Shown here: one piece after another, positions 12,264 to 25,037 of the stretch | How positions within the stretch are numbered: the stretch's first letter is position 1 | How the letters are laid out: each line of letters opens with the position of its first letter | Assembly: GCF_035222375.1 (NCBI RefSeq) | Contig: NC_085890.1 | Location: 3,224,001-3,288,000 of the forward strand | From: Podospora pseudocomata | Taxonomy: Eukaryota; Ascomycota; Sordariomycetes; Sordariales; Podosporaceae | Reading direction: 5' to 3' | Length of the DNA stretch: 64,000 nucleotides | Translations under genes and position numbers: made by a program | Notes under the pieces: generated by a model | Seen by the model: the letters and a program-made list of their open reading frames with translations, nothing else | Databases searched by the model: none | Told to the model about the DNA's origin: nothing

Positions 12264-14981
12264 ATGCCGCCCAGGGAGCGAAAGCCGACTCGCCCGGATA
12301 AGGGGCCCCCTCCGGAAAAGAAGGGCAAAGTGATCACCAACAAAACTCACAAGCCAAGTTCCGTCCAGCTTGAGCTGGCGAGGCAGAAGATCAAGCAGGA
12401 CATCAATCAGAATATGAACGTCACGCCGAAAATCAACAACATGAAGCAAAAGATCAAGCAGAACAGCCAACAGAACATCAAGCCTAAAAATAAGGCTAAG
12501 AAGACTGACAAAAAGACGGGTAAGCAGTCTGTTTTGTTTTTTTCACACCACCATTCCCCTCCCCCTTCGCTCCACCACCAGACCGTCACCGCGTCACATC
12601 TCATGAAACTAACTCTTTATTAGGCTTGACCTATCTTGTCAAAATGTCAGCATTGCCCAATGGCAAAACGCACTTGGAACTTGTGACATCCTCCCTGAAC
12701 CCCAATGAACTCGGAGTAGATGGGCAGATTGCATTCCAAGGTTTGTTCCGGAGCCAATGCCAGTATCGACGCTCACATCACTTACAATACACATCAACAG
12801 GTGGCTTTATGGTCGACGGGGACCAAACTCCCATCTCTCCATACACCTGGGGAGGTGCTCCAGTTGCAGCAAACTCCGAGGCCACAATACGGACAAGATC
12901 GTATGCCCCTCCCTGGCCCTTGGTGTTTTCCTCGGTGGCAGATCCGAGTGATGCGAACGCGCCACTGAAGAACAAGATCGCCATTGTCCGAGACAAACGA
13001 TCTGAAGACGGGGAGCCTGTCAACGCGGTACATATACAGCTTATTATCATACTCTTCGTCCCGTGGTTCATGGTGCTGACTTCCTCACTAGGAATACTCC
13101 TACAATTTGTTCACGTATATGGACGCTTCTCAAAAGTCCAGTCTCAAATACGTCTCTTCCGGAAGCAGCCAGTCTGTCAGTCCAAACGGACACCTGATAT
13201 CAAACACCTTCATCCCGTTGGATATATTGAACACCAGGCTCTGTGGTGACTGGCAGGCCCGCCAGCAGGCATACACACGAGACTGGCTGGCGTTCTGCTT
13301 TTATATCGTTGATGTCGAAGCAAACAAACCTCATAACCAGCGACGCAGCACTAAGGATCTGCTACCAAATGAGCTTCTCAAGCTTTTTGAAAAGGATCAG
13401 GACGCTGCAGGGCTAGCAAATATTCTACGACCAGACTGGAACGGAGCGCATTTGGGAGCCCGGAACAGTGTTGGGGAGTTCTCGACCATCGGCGCTAAAT
13501 TTCTGTACGAACTTCTATTTGACAAGGATCTGAAGTTGATGTCCGCGTCGAGTCTAGCAAGGCATATTTTCAAGAGGTGGTGCCGTACGTTCAACCTGGA
13601 AATACCTCTCCAGCCCCCTTTTCAGTGCTAACGCATTTGCAGTTGTTGCTCATAGCGCCGCTTCTTTGGCAAAGGAACCATTCTCCGTCAAGGCGCGATT
13701 CTGGAAGATTCCCAGGTTACCCAATGTCAACAACAGTTTGGAGCTGGTATACGTCCTGTTGCCGGAGTTTTGGTCTTGGACTGAAACTGTTGACCACGGA
13801 ATTATGGAAGACCAGACGATCTCCGCCGATCTAAAAACAACCATACGACGTATTTCCCGGGACGACGAGTACCGGAGGCAAGCGGATGAGTTGTGGGGGG
13901 ATTTCATGACCAGGGCTTTTGCAAAGGCAGCATCTAACACCGCGCAGCCCATAACGGCCCGACTCGCACTCCCCACCGACAATGTGCAGAACATGGTACT
14001 GCTGGGCTCTCATCCTCAGGGCTACTACAGTACGTACATTCAACCACAGGATCTGGAACTGTTGAGATCGCACGGTTATACATGGGGTGGTGACCACCAT
14101 CCATTTCCCAGGCACATGCAACCTCATGAAATTGTTTCTTTGAGCGAAAGCACAACACTATCCGTTACTGGTGTCTACGAATGCAAGACTACGGTCATCT
14201 CCAAGATGAACATCCAAAATGCAAGCAACTGGCCCAGGATACGAACTCAAAACGCTGTCATGGATAACATCAGTGCAAACCAGGTAAGTTATATCTGCGT
14301 ATGGTCATGCAGACATGGCTAACTCGACATAGGTTGCCATGAAAATATGGGACAAGAAAATCTTGAGTCCAGCCGAGGTAAGCAGAACACGATTGGAAAA
14401 AAAGGAGACTTGACATAACAGGGACTAATATTTCGTACCTCAGTGGCTTCATCGCGCTGCCTACTCCTTTGGAGGCAGCGGCGACCCAGACTCTGCGCAG
14501 GAACAGACTAACCTCGTGTTTGGAACTTTTGAAGCAAACACCGAGATGATCAGGTTCGCAGCAGTGATCTTCTGTCTCTTCCACACGTCCCAGGTAGACT
14601 GACATTCTCTACAGATTCGAGTCCTATCTGAAGCGAATCGCCGACGGGACGTTCAAAACTGAGCTTCCGGTGGTATTGGAGACTTGGCTGAACGAGGAAG
14701 GCAGCAAACTCGGCAATGGTCAGTCTTTACCATGGCTTGCTCCGAACCTCTTCTACCAGTGGTCCTTTGTTTTCAACCAAAACTATGGAAAAGTTATCAG
14801 AGTCAAGAACTTTGATCTTTTCTCCCGGAACCATCCTATGCTGTATGAGGTAGAAGTTGACGAGATCTTTGACACAAACCTGGCAGCCACGGCTGAGGTG
14901 GTGAAAGCCGTGGCGGACCTGTTTCTCTTCTCTCAGTCCGAGCTGGGGGTTGCCTACACACCGATACAAAGTAAGCTCTAG
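12264..14981 (+). CDS. Large multi-exon protein of unknown function, 751 aa
   Basis: Eight exons fit in phase: 12264-12519, 12624-12740, 12801-13027, 13092-13584, 13643-14283, 14333-14377, 14444-14553 and 14615-14981, total 2256 nt. Introns are 49-104 nt with GT..AG ends. The first 85 residues are very basic and built from Lys/Gln/Asn-rich near-repeats (KIKQDINQN, KIKQNSQQN, KPKNKAKK), suggesting a disordered or nucleic-acid-binding tail. The rest is a globular-looking protein of about 660 residues with no membrane helix, signal peptide or named motif. A Trp/Pro-rich stretch (YAPPWPLVFSSV) lies in the first third. The end may extend further, because CAAAGTAAG at 14969-14977 is also a possible donor site. 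I do not recognise a family. The clean exon chain argues strongly for a functional gene. Confidence 0.82.
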
Positions 14982-15896
14982 TTTCTACGTTGGGCACTTG
15001 AGGTCGGGCTAGTTCACTTGTAGCCAACTTTTGGATTACGTTGGATTCTGGGTTGAAAGGGCTGTTAGTTGCTTTTGTGTGGTGGTTGGATTTCTTTCTC
15101 TGTTCCTTTTTGCCTTTATCTGTTACTACGCTTGAGAAATACGAATCTTGATTTTTGGAATAGACAAGACGCACCAGATGAATAACCGCTCTCTACTCGT
15201 AACATATGTGGCTCAGCATTTGATAGCTGCAACTCACTCTGCAGTCCTCTAGAAATTTGGTAAATTAGCCGGAAATGACTACCCCTCCCTCGATCGTGCC
15301 GGTTGCCAGGTGGAAAGGGTAACAATAAAAGGGAACATAGCGGAGGACACCCCTGTGATACTTACTGCTAGTTCTGAACATGGCCAACACTCAATGGGTA
15401 TGGGTGTGGTGGTAGGGCTCATGGGAGATTCAGGGGTTCAGGGGGTCGGGGATCAGGTACAAAAGTAGGCAATAGCTCGCAAAGGGCACAGCATTGTCCA
15501 TGAGGCCGTCAGGTTCCAAATATTCAGCCCAGCAACTGCCGTACCAACAGTCATAGGCATATAGGTATTCTTCACTTCCCATGTTTTGAATTCACTCACA
15601 TCAGGCACGAGTCGAGTGAACCCTCTTTGCCCGGCATGATCCGCATGGAAATGGAAGGTGGCTGTTTTAAGGTTTGCGTCTAATCACGTGGGACAGCGTA
15701 CCACTCAAACCGACGAGAGGCACTTCATTATTACACAGCTGATGAACTGTATTCTAGGGAGTATCCCTTATGACTGCTGTCTACGTGCTCTAGGTACCAA
15801 AATGAAAATTATAACTCGACGATGCATTCAAACCGTTCCCTAACCTTGAGCCCTTCCCAGTGATATGCCCCTATCTTCCCCTCGCGCTTTCTACTT
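14982..15896. other. Intergenic stretch between convergent genes
   Basis: Contains the 3' ends of the convergent genes at 12264-14981 (+) and 15897-18232 (-). No coding-like frame of note, repeat or RNA gene was seen; a 61-codon frame at 15658-15843 is judged random. Confidence 0.35.
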
Positions 15897-18232
15897 CTAG
15901 ATCAAAATGGAAACCGCTGTGTTATCCGGGTCCATGACCATGTAAGGGATGCTCCCCTCGCTCATGTTATTGCTCGTCTGAGTAAACTCGACATCTAGCG
16001 CACGGAGGTCGTCGTGGAACCTCTCACTGATGTCACGCACCGCCTTCTCCTTAGTGGTCTGGGCGTACTTGCGTGACCACCACTGCGACTGCGCAAAGGA
16101 GATGAGACTGCGCTCCGTGGAAACCTGTCGCGATGGGTTAGTGTCATGTTTTCGAAGAGACAAAGAAAAGTACATACCTTATAAGACAACAACCAAGGAA
16201 TCTGCGCAGCCAACAACCACTGCCTCTGGCGGCCAATAGGCAGCGCCTTGACAAGATCGGCCTCCTCGTACCCCTTCAACTGGTCGAGGGTAGTTGGTGG
16301 CGGGGAGCAAAGACAGGGCGGCTTGGCAATGACAAACACCTGGTAAAAGTTCTGGAGGTAGTTGACAGCCGAGTGGAAAGGCGCAGCGATATGAATGCTC
16401 ATCGTTACAGCATCGATCAGCTGGTCAAGTGTGGTGATGGTAGGGAAAGTCTTGATGTGGGCTGCTGTCTGCACCTCGGTGTACCACGCCTTGATGATCT
16501 CGCACTTGCTAATAACGGCGTCGGCCGTGGCTTCAGTGTAGTACGTGAGGAGCATGCTCTTCACATACCGGCGGATGCAGTACCACATGGACAACATATT
16601 CTTGGCATAGGCGTAGTTGCGGTATTGTGGAGCCGCCAGACCCTCGGCGGTGTTGGGAAAGCCACGGCTCGCGAGGTCGTTGGGAATGTAACGCCCAACG
16701 TAGTCAAAGCTCTCAAACTCGGACCGGACATACTGGTAAAGGTTATCGGGCTTGACTCCGACGATGTCTTTGATGATTTGAGGAACCAGTGTCGCGCGCG
16801 CGGCCGCGTTGAGCGACAGTGTCTTGAACCAGTGGGGCGAGAGCAAGCGGTAAATGATGTGCTCCATGGGCACAGTGCGGTGGGTGGCCACAATCAGGGC
16901 TTCCTCGACGAGATGTGCCTGCGTGAGATGGACACTCACCTCGTGCCGGAGAAAGTCGGTTACCTGCGCGCACGTCTTCGCATAGCGCCATGGCCAATCA
17001 TGCTCCTCACCCTCCGAGGAGTCCGTTGGCAGCATGCGCTTGTTGAAGATGGTAACAGATGTCGCCAGACTGTCACCCTTGTAGTCGGTGCAGATGGCGA
17101 TGGGGTGCAGCTCGCCGGTGGGGTGCAGTTGGAAGAGAGTGACGGCGGCGCAACCCCAGCTGTCATCCGACTTGGGCTCCTTGTTGAACAGGGTCTCATT
17201 CTCGTCGACTCCCAAACTACGGCGGATGTTACGCGCATCCTGGACATACAATGTCGCGGGATCAATGGTCGGCAGGATGGTGGCCCATTTGTCGTAGCCA
17301 CCTTGCTTTGCAGCGGCTATGAACTCGTTGAGGAGGGCCTCTGGCACGACGGTAATACTGGTTGGGTTGGTGCCGGTGAAGGACTGGTCGGCGAAGCGGC
17401 GATCGGTGAACCAGTCAGGCAACAAGCCAATATTCTTTCCCTCCTCGATGTCTGTAGGAGACTTGCGGTGCGATCTGTTGTACTCCTCGATCTGCTTGAT
17501 AGTGCCGTCCATGGGGCTGCCGTTGAAGGCGCGCTGAAGAATGCTGATTCCCCAGTCGGCCGTCTTGCCGTACCAAGTATCAGGCACGAGCTTGGCAATC
17601 ATGAGCAAAGTGTTTGCCAGGCCGAGCCTGTTGAAAAGATCGGTCTGTGAGACTTGGTCCTCGCGCGGGATAGTCTGGAGATGAGGGGGATACTGGGCTG
17701 GCGTGCCATCCCTGTTGGTTGGGTAGTCGGACCACTGGTACAACTCCTTCTTCAAGTCCTTCTCAACGTAACGAGGGAGGGTTGGCTCAATCTGCAGAGC
17801 ATCAAAGTATGTCTCGTAACTACAATTTGTCAGTACGCCTCAGTCGCGTTCGGAAACGCAAGTTTAAGAAAAAAGTGTGAAACCAAGAACTCTAACCTTC
17901 GTTCGATACGGGCGTACGCGTGGGTCAGCGCCGCCTGGGTTCCCGTGTAGGTGCCCTTTGTCACATCGCCGTCTGCGAGCTTGACCATCTCATTGTCGAA
18001 GACACCTGGGTCAATATCCAGAAATTTCTCTTCGCCGATACTGAGATTCCGTTTCTCTGTCAAGTCTCCGTAAGAACAGGGCTTCACAAACAGTCGATAG
18101 GCCTTGAAATAGAGACAACATACCATTCTTCTCATCAATATCCGGCTGCGCAAGAATGTCTTCGGGCTTCGCAACAGCCTCCACCACGCTTGGAGGGGGA
18201 ATGGGAAGGGGGGCGTCAATAATGGTGCTCAT
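15897..18232 (-). CDS. Lipoxygenase, probably iron type
   Basis: Four exons on the minus strand (18232-18124, 18056-17897, 17819-16178, 16124-15897) give 712 residues. Lipoxygenases insert O2 into polyunsaturated fatty acids such as linoleic acid to make hydroperoxides. Metal ligands are all visible: an HxxxxH pair (HLTQAH, about His387 and His392), HSAVN (about His572 and Asn576) and a C-terminal Ile712. The second helix continues as ATHR..PHW, typical of the family. A C-terminal Ile fits the iron-type fungal enzymes, whereas characterised fungal manganese enzymes end in Val; metal identity is therefore an inference. There is no signal peptide, again unlike the secreted Mn enzymes, and no N-terminal PLAT domain, as is usual for fungal members. 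First in-frame ATG chosen. It is divergent from the AYR1-like reductase at 19396 across 1.16 kb. Confidence 0.93.
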
Positions 18233-19395
18233 GATGACGATTGCAGATTGTTGGTAGGGCAAATGTAAGGATTTGAAGAGGTCAAGTTGTTGTGTTGCGA
18301 GTGTTTCCAGAAGAGCGAGACCGTCATCTTATACACTTTTTCCTGTCGTCTTATCCATCTCGCTGGACTTTACTCGCACCACGACGACCCGGCCCCAGAC
18401 GCTCACGACTGCGTCTTCCGCGGTCTGGGCCTCAGAAACGCCCCCAATACTGCAAGGGAGAGTCCAGACCATCCGTTCAGCTGTGTATTTGCTCCGTGGC
18501 GTGCACTTGGCTTTGTTGACAACACTGTGAGTATCCTGGATTCCTGCTCGACGAGAATTCTAGTCCTATGAACTAGGAACAGAAACGGGACTCTGCATCT
18601 GATAGCTGCGGAGGAGTCCCGACGCGGCTTCTCAGCTTGCCATTGGGGTCGCGGCTATGCGATATTGAGACAGCCCCACCGCTCAGCTCGCAGTTTGAAG
18701 CGTTGACTTTTCCTCTTGGAGGAGACATGCGTTGATATAGGCGAATCGGGTGTGAGTAGATTGTGGGGTTGTGTCGAGCTAGAACCGATCTTGCATACGT
18801 TAAGCTTTTTTCTATCGACCCGCACCGAGTTCTAGATTCCGCCATGCCATTAGCTTGTCGATAAGACCCTGTAACAGAACCACCTGTGACCTCTCGGACA
18901 TATTTTCCCGGCGTGCCCGGCTGAGTGGTGTATCGACACGGTTGAGTCTCATGATAAAACGACGACAGCGAATTATTTTGCTTCTGTTTATAAGCCAGAG
19001 GACAGCAATGATGGGGAGTGAAGTGGCAGCGGAGATAAGAGCGTGGGTGGGACACTGATGCCGGGGACAAGAGAAGAGGCAAACCGGATTGGAGGCAGAC
19101 GCTTGGGCTGAGGACATGCACTTTCCATCTAAGGACGGACCGAGTGTTCTTTCCCTTTTCACAACCTGCAAAACTATTTCGTTCCTGCCAAATATTGACC
19201 TATCTGTTCTTGCCATGTTTTTTGCCCAAGCCCTAACCCTGTGTTTAGCACACCTCGGCATGTTAAAGTGGGTCGCTCTCACCTGGGCTGACCGCGACAA
19301 ACCCAATTCCGGTCGATGGCGGGGTTCGTGAAGATCGTGAATGACGTCCGGTTCAACCTCCAATTGCTATCGACACCCATCATAAGCAAGCGAAA
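18233..19395. other. Divergent upstream region of lipoxygenase and reductase
   Basis: The 1.16 kb between the two start codons has to carry both promoters. Minus-strand frames at 18573-19121 (182 codons) and 18812-19363 (183 codons) overlap each other in different frames, contain no domain and are judged random. No clear TATA box or repeat was seen. Confidence 0.4.
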
Positions 19396-20443
19396 ATGGG
19401 ACCTCAGCCTGGACAAAAGACGGTGCTCATCACCGGGTACGTGTCCCTACCGCATCACAACAAAACCTAACCCCAGTGGAAAGCTCATAAAAGCTCATTG
19501 CTGACATCCAATCCCCTCCAAAAGATGCACCCCGGGAGGTATCGGCCATGCGCTCTGCCTAGAATTCCACTCCAAGGGTTAGTCACTCCAACATTATGAC
19601 CTCTCTCAACCATTGCTAACCCTGCCCCCAGGCCTGCACGTCATAGCCACAGCCCGCAACCCATCCGTGCTCGCCGACCTCAACGCCCTGGGCATGACCA
19701 CCCTCCCCCTCGACGTCACAAGCCCGTCCAGCATCAAGACCTGCCACGACCAAGTCTCCGCCCTCACCAACAACAAGCTCGACATCCTCGTCAACAACGC
19801 CGGCCGAACCCACACCCACCCCGCCACCGACATCGACATCGACGACGTCCGCGAGACCTTTGAGACAAACGTCTTTGGCGTCATGGCCATGTGCGCCGCC
19901 TTTTCCGATCTGCTCATCAACTCCAAGGGTTTAATCATCAATATCGCCTCCCTCGCTGCCATCACCCCCTACGTCTTTGGCTCCGTTTACTGCGCCTCCA
20001 AGGGTGCCGTTGTGTCGTACTCAAGGACCCTGCGGTTGGAGCTCAAGCCTTTTGGTGTGAGGGTCATGGTTGCCATGACTGGTACTGTGAGGAGCCAGAT
20101 CGCGAGCAAGACCCACCGGACGCTGCCTGAGGAAAGTATTTATCAGCGGGTCAAGGAGATCTTTGAGAAGAGGTTGACGTTCAGCCAGAACAATGCAACT
20201 GTCAAGACGGAGGATTATGCGAAGAAGCTGGTGGCTAATGCGCTCAAGCCTGAGTGGCCGCTTATCTTGCGGTCTTGGTTTGGCAGAGCGGATTGGTTTT
20301 GGGCTGGTGGCTGGAGCAAGGGTGTTTGGGCCAGTACATTCTTTGGGGAGTGGATCTTGGACTTTGTGCTATATCGGTTGATTGGCTTGAAGAAGATGGA
20401 ACAGGTGTTGAGGGAGGAGGAGAGGAAGAAAAAGCTGACTTGA
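19396..20443 (+). CDS. AYR1-like short-chain dehydrogenase/reductase
   Basis: Three exons (19396-19436, 19525-19577, 19632-20443) give 301 residues. The fold is a classical SDR: cofactor motif TGCTPGGIG at residues 13-21, NNAG at 86-89, and the Asn-Ser-Tyr-Lys tetrad at about Asn111, Ser138, Tyr151 and Lys155 (YCASK). TARN after the second strand fits NADPH preference. The pattern through FETNVFGVMAM, the RTLRLELKPFGVRVM stretch and the aromatic C-terminal region matches fungal NADPH-dependent 1-acyldihydroxyacetone-phosphate reductases (Ayr1), which work in ether-lipid and phosphatidic acid synthesis at lipid droplets and ER. The hydrophobic C-terminal segment (about 240-290) may anchor it to membrane. 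The two small first exons split the glycine motif, so a start further downstream would destroy cofactor binding. Confidence 0.9.
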
Positions 20444-20723
20444 AAAGCCGTCAGTTGCATAGGCACTCGTAATAATCGTCTTCTTCTATTACCGACCACA
20501 TCATCCGTCTAAAAGCTCCCCTTCTCTCCTCTAATCCGTTTGCACGCGATTAAACACACACTTCAACATAAATAACCATTCCACCAAGAAAGTATCTCCA
20601 CAAAATCATGTACAGAGTAGCCCAAGTATCACACAAGACAACATCCATTCCCAGAGAGCCATCAACTCAACGATTGTTCAATCCCCCGGCACTCCAACCC
20701 CCAACCGCTTCGAAATACCACCC

Positions 20724-23700
20724 TCAGCAAGGATAAAAGTCTCCCTTCGGACCCGGGTGCCCCCACCTCAAATTAGCTTGATCAAGCGTGCAAACAGGAA
20801 ACTGAATCAGTCCCATGTCGATGATCTTGTTCCTCATCGGATCCACCGGATCATAGTAGTCCTTCATAGCGAGATTGTCGGGATCAAACTCGTATCCGTT
20901 CTGCCCACCGTTCCTCCTCCAAGTTCTCAATGCTCTATACATCAAGCAAAAAGAGGTTCTGCAGTTAGCTTATGGTTCACCAGCCGATAAAATCATCAAA
21001 ACAAAAACTTACCCCTCCATAATATCCGTGGCACTGATATTATTAAATTCGCCCAATTTGTCAAACCCGGGAGGCAGGCTCCAAAACGCATGGTCGCAGG
21101 ACTGCCCACCGCCAGTCCCAAATGGGTAACAATTCTGGTAGGGCCCCATAGCTGCCAGTAGCAGGTACTGTTTGTTTTCAAAACAGAACTCAGCCTTCTT
21201 GGCATCTTCTTCCCGGACATAGCGCTGCCAGAGATTGCCATAGGTCCTACAGGCATTTCCCGTCTCCAAAACAGCCACGTTCGCATCGTCATTGTTGTTC
21301 CACGCCACAGGAATCATGAAAGTGAAAAGTGCCCTCCTGATCATGTCCTTCATGTCGGCTACCCGAAGGATGTCGGGTCGAGGCTGTTCCTTCGGCACAC
21401 CACCACCTATCAGCTTGCCCTCGGCCAGGAAGTTGGCGAGAAGTGGGGTCAAGTGGCCATCCTTATCCGGACCAGCAAACAGCTTGGCTGAGAACCCGGT
21501 AACCGACCTCTCCCAGTGAGTCATGGTAGCGTTCAAGGCCATTGCCAACGTGGATGCCTTGCTAAGATCGTCCTCGATATCTCTGCGGTATCGAGTCATT
21601 ATGTGTACTCACTGATAGAAAAGGAGGAGAGCACGTCTGAACTTACCCAGTGTTCTTGTCCTTGAAAGTCATTACCGTTGCCAAAACCGCCTGATCTACT
21701 ACCTCCGTTGCAGCGGAGTTCCTCAGCACTAATACAGGGGCACATGTTAGCTATCTGGTAGCTTTGTTGGAGTTAGAACAGGACAAGGGGCAAACCATAA
21801 TGGAGAGCATCATCCAAGCAGTATGTGAGGCCCACCGGGGGGGGGGGAACATACCGTGCCCAACCAATGGACCTGTCACAAGACTGGTAATCTGTGCAAG
21901 AAACATCAGCCGACAAATCACCAAGCAGATATAGGTTGCAGTCATACCGCAGCAAGGATGTTATAGCCCATCTGTTTCGCAAAGGTATCGTCAAATTCCT
22001 TCATGAAATAATCTTCCATCACCGGGATGAATAGGTCGACATCTTGTTGCGCTTCTCTAAGGGCGTCGTAGTAGTTCACAAAAAGCTTCGCAGATCAACC
22101 AGTGTTAGACGAAGTCAAGGCAGTGAGACGAAGAGAAACATACCTGTTCCAGAGTAACAAAGGAGTTCATGATGAACTTTCCTGCTGGACCAGTCCTTTC
22201 GGGAGGGTCAGTCGTCAGTATAGGCGGTTTGTTGTCCTTGTCGTAGCAGTTTTCCTGTGGGCTCAGACAGTTGCTTGCCGGCAACAATGTCCCACAGTGA
22301 ACATCTTGGCGTCCACGGAAGAACTTGCCAACAATCCACGACGAAAAGCTTCCGACGTCCATCGTGCGTGCTAGATAGGCCTTTATAGCGTCAGCCCACG
22401 CCTCATCTGCCATCAACCCTTCCCATCGCTGCTTTCTGTCCATGTCTGCCGTGTCCACTGCAGGGATACTGCATGACAGATCATACCAGCGCGTAGTGCC
22501 CCCGGTAGCGCCTTTTCTTGTGAACCTGCTGGTAAGGACCGACCCGCTGACCTTGCGCTCGAGCTCAGTAAAGGTGTCGAGGTCGATGGCCCAATCACTT
22601 GTCCCACCAAAGTTCCAGCCCCTGTACATGTTGGACCGAGCATTCTTCTCTGCCGTGTCCATGTAGGCTATCCAAGTTCCATTGATGATGGCGATGTTGG
22701 AACGTGTGGCTTGGTCGTAGTGTGTTGCCACGTTGATATCATTCACGTTTTTGTACTCCTGGATCTCGGCATTGGAAATATAGCCCTGGACTCCAGTACA
22801 AGGGCCTGGCGTGGCGTGGGAAACACTTGCTGTGCCGGTATACTCACACATGGGCCCTCGGCAGTTCGGGTCTTTCATCTTGAAAGAGCGGCCATAACTG
22901 CTGACGCCGACGATGATCTTGTTGGCAGGCACCCCGGCCTTGGTGACCATGACCAGGGCATTGTATGTCTCTGTCATGTTGACATGGGACCGAAGGCACA
23001 TGCCGCTTGGACAGCCATCCTGAGACCACCTAGACCCAGCGTCCCACTGGCCGTGAAGATCGTACGTCATGTAAACAATGTAGTCGAGAACGCTGCCCAT
23101 TTCCCTGATTGGGAAGCCCTTGAGATACCAGTAGCTGGCCGGCGCTGCAATGGCGAGGGACTTCCCGGTGGGAAGTCCAGCCCTCAGCAGCCGTAAGAAG
23201 GCGAGGTAGTTGGGGCCGTCGATGGGGTCCGCAGGAGGAATGTCGGGAAGATCCGGGGCAGCAGGATACTCCCAATCAATGTCGGCGCCGTCGAGTCCAT
23301 GTTCTTTGACGAAGTTGGCAATGTTGTTGGCAAGAGTGGCGCGATTGGCGGAGTTCACTAGGTAGAACCGAGTCAGTTATGTGTGTCGGATGGGATACAA
23401 GCAAGGCGTCAGGATGCTACTCACCACCAGCACGGAAGATCTGGAATGTGGTGGGACTCGTCGACGCAGCCCAACCACCAAACGCGATAATCCTCTTGGA
23501 CCTCTTGAGTGCCTTGAACTTGTTGAACTGAGCCTGGACCTTGCTGACATCAACTCGAAAGTCAGGTGTGACGTCGGCAAAGGCAAAATGGATGTGTGTG
23601 AACTGAGTCTCGTCAATAGAGGTAGCGTCCATCCACAAGCAGTCGCGGTCGGTGCTCCAGGCTTCGAAGTAGCCAATCTTCTTGTACTCTGCCGGCGGCG

Positions 23701-25037
23701 CATTGTTGTTGACAATGGTCATGCCACAGTTGCTGATGCATGTTCCCGTTCCCGGAGTCCCATCGCCCGTCACTTCGCAGAAGTCTTTAGTGGTGCCACA
23801 CTGACCCCAGATGTTGCAGCACGTGTTGAGCGGACACGGATTGAGGGTGCTGATGTTGGTGCCTGCGGGAGGAGCGACTGTCCCAGGTTTCTGTGGCCCA
23901 CATACCGCATTGGCGATGGGAAGGGGCATTGGGGGGGTCCCTGAGCTGAGGCAGATCTTGGAGTCGGGCCAAAGCTTGCTGCACCCAGCCCACCCCCAAG
24001 TCTTCCTCTTGTTGAACGTGTCTAGATCGCCATCAACTAGCCCATTGGCAGCCTCGATCACGCTGCATGAGTCGCCCGCTTTGACTGTGTACGTGGCACA
24101 CGACCCATCAGCGTTCGGCTTGGGCCGCCTGTCCTTGAGAGTGCCAGATGAGCAGCAAATCCACTGATTGACTTTGAGATTGGAACAGAAGTTGGTTGCT
24201 GTGTTATACTGGGTCAGAAGCGAAGGGGTGATGTTGCACTTTTGATAGAGCGTTGAACAGGAGTCGCCCGCTGACCGTCTTATTAGCAATGGCTAACAAC
24301 ACACAAAGAACATTTTTACTCACCCACAACCTGCCTGTCTTGACAAGTGCCATCGGCGTTGGGGGAGGGGCCTTCAGGGAGCTTCCCCTCCATGCAGCAG
24401 ACCTTTTCGCCCACCTCAAGCCTGGAGCAGTCGATATGCTGATCACACACAGGTCAGTTTCTGCTACACGAGACAGTACATGAAGGGAAAAGTAACTCAC
24501 AGGGTTGTAGTTCACAAAGTTTCCAAGGCTGATCGTACAGCGACGATCAGCAATAATGGCACAAGTATTGCCCTCGACAACCGTCTTGACATTGGTGCAG
24601 TCAGGCAACGGCAAGGAACCCTCGCTGCAACAAAAGCCGGTTCCGACCTGCAGGTTGGAACAGTCGAGGTGCGGATTCAGTTGACGGAACCTGGACTCTG
24701 ATATGGTACAACGTTTGTCGGCGATGCTGGCGCAAGTGTTTCCGGCGACGACGGTCTTGTAGTTAGTGCATTCCGGGTCCCTCCTAACTGCGCCCTCGTT
24801 GCAGCAGAAATGCTGGCCGACGCGCAGGTTGGAGCAGTCGAGTTGTGGATTCAGTTGCTGGAGTCTTGCAACACTGATGGTGCAACGACGGTCCGCAATG
24901 ATCTCACAGGTGTTTCCCTCAACCACTTGCTTGCCGTTGGTGCAGTAGGCCCTGGGAACTATTACACCTCGAGCAGACACAGTGCATCCGGAAATAATAA
25001 CGGCGATGGCTGTCGCCAGAAAAGAGGCTTTGACCAT
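20724..25037 (-). CDS. Secreted LysM/chitin-binding GH18 chitinase, killer-toxin-subunit type
   Basis: Nine exons on the minus strand (25037-24501, 24438-24324, 24270-23425, 23357-22144, 22085-21948, 21891-21855, 21728-21647, 21582-21013, 20934-20724) give 1249 residues. Order: signal peptide (1-22); five Cys-rich LysM-like units at about 31-80, 89-138, 146-195, 211-258 and 276-325; a hevein-type chitin-binding unit (CCNIWGQCG, about 361-383); a GH18 domain from about 412, with the catalytic DGADIDWEYP at 522-531 and Glu529 as proton donor; then a 400-residue C-terminal region of unknown fold with paired Cys. This is the subgroup C (class V) layout seen in fungal chitinases related to yeast zymocin alpha subunit, thought to act on cell walls of other fungi or its own. 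No Hce2 domain was seen at the C-terminus. The sixth intron (126 nt) holds a run of about 11 C residues (G on the plus strand). Confidence 0.93.

Noticed and set aside
16373-17650. 425-codon plus-strand open frame
   Set aside because: Exact antisense shadow of the lipoxygenase third exon, whose motifs and splice sites are convincing.
18573-19363. Two overlapping minus-strand frames of about 180 codons
   Set aside because: They overlap in different frames, show no domain and lie in the lipoxygenase/reductase promoter region.
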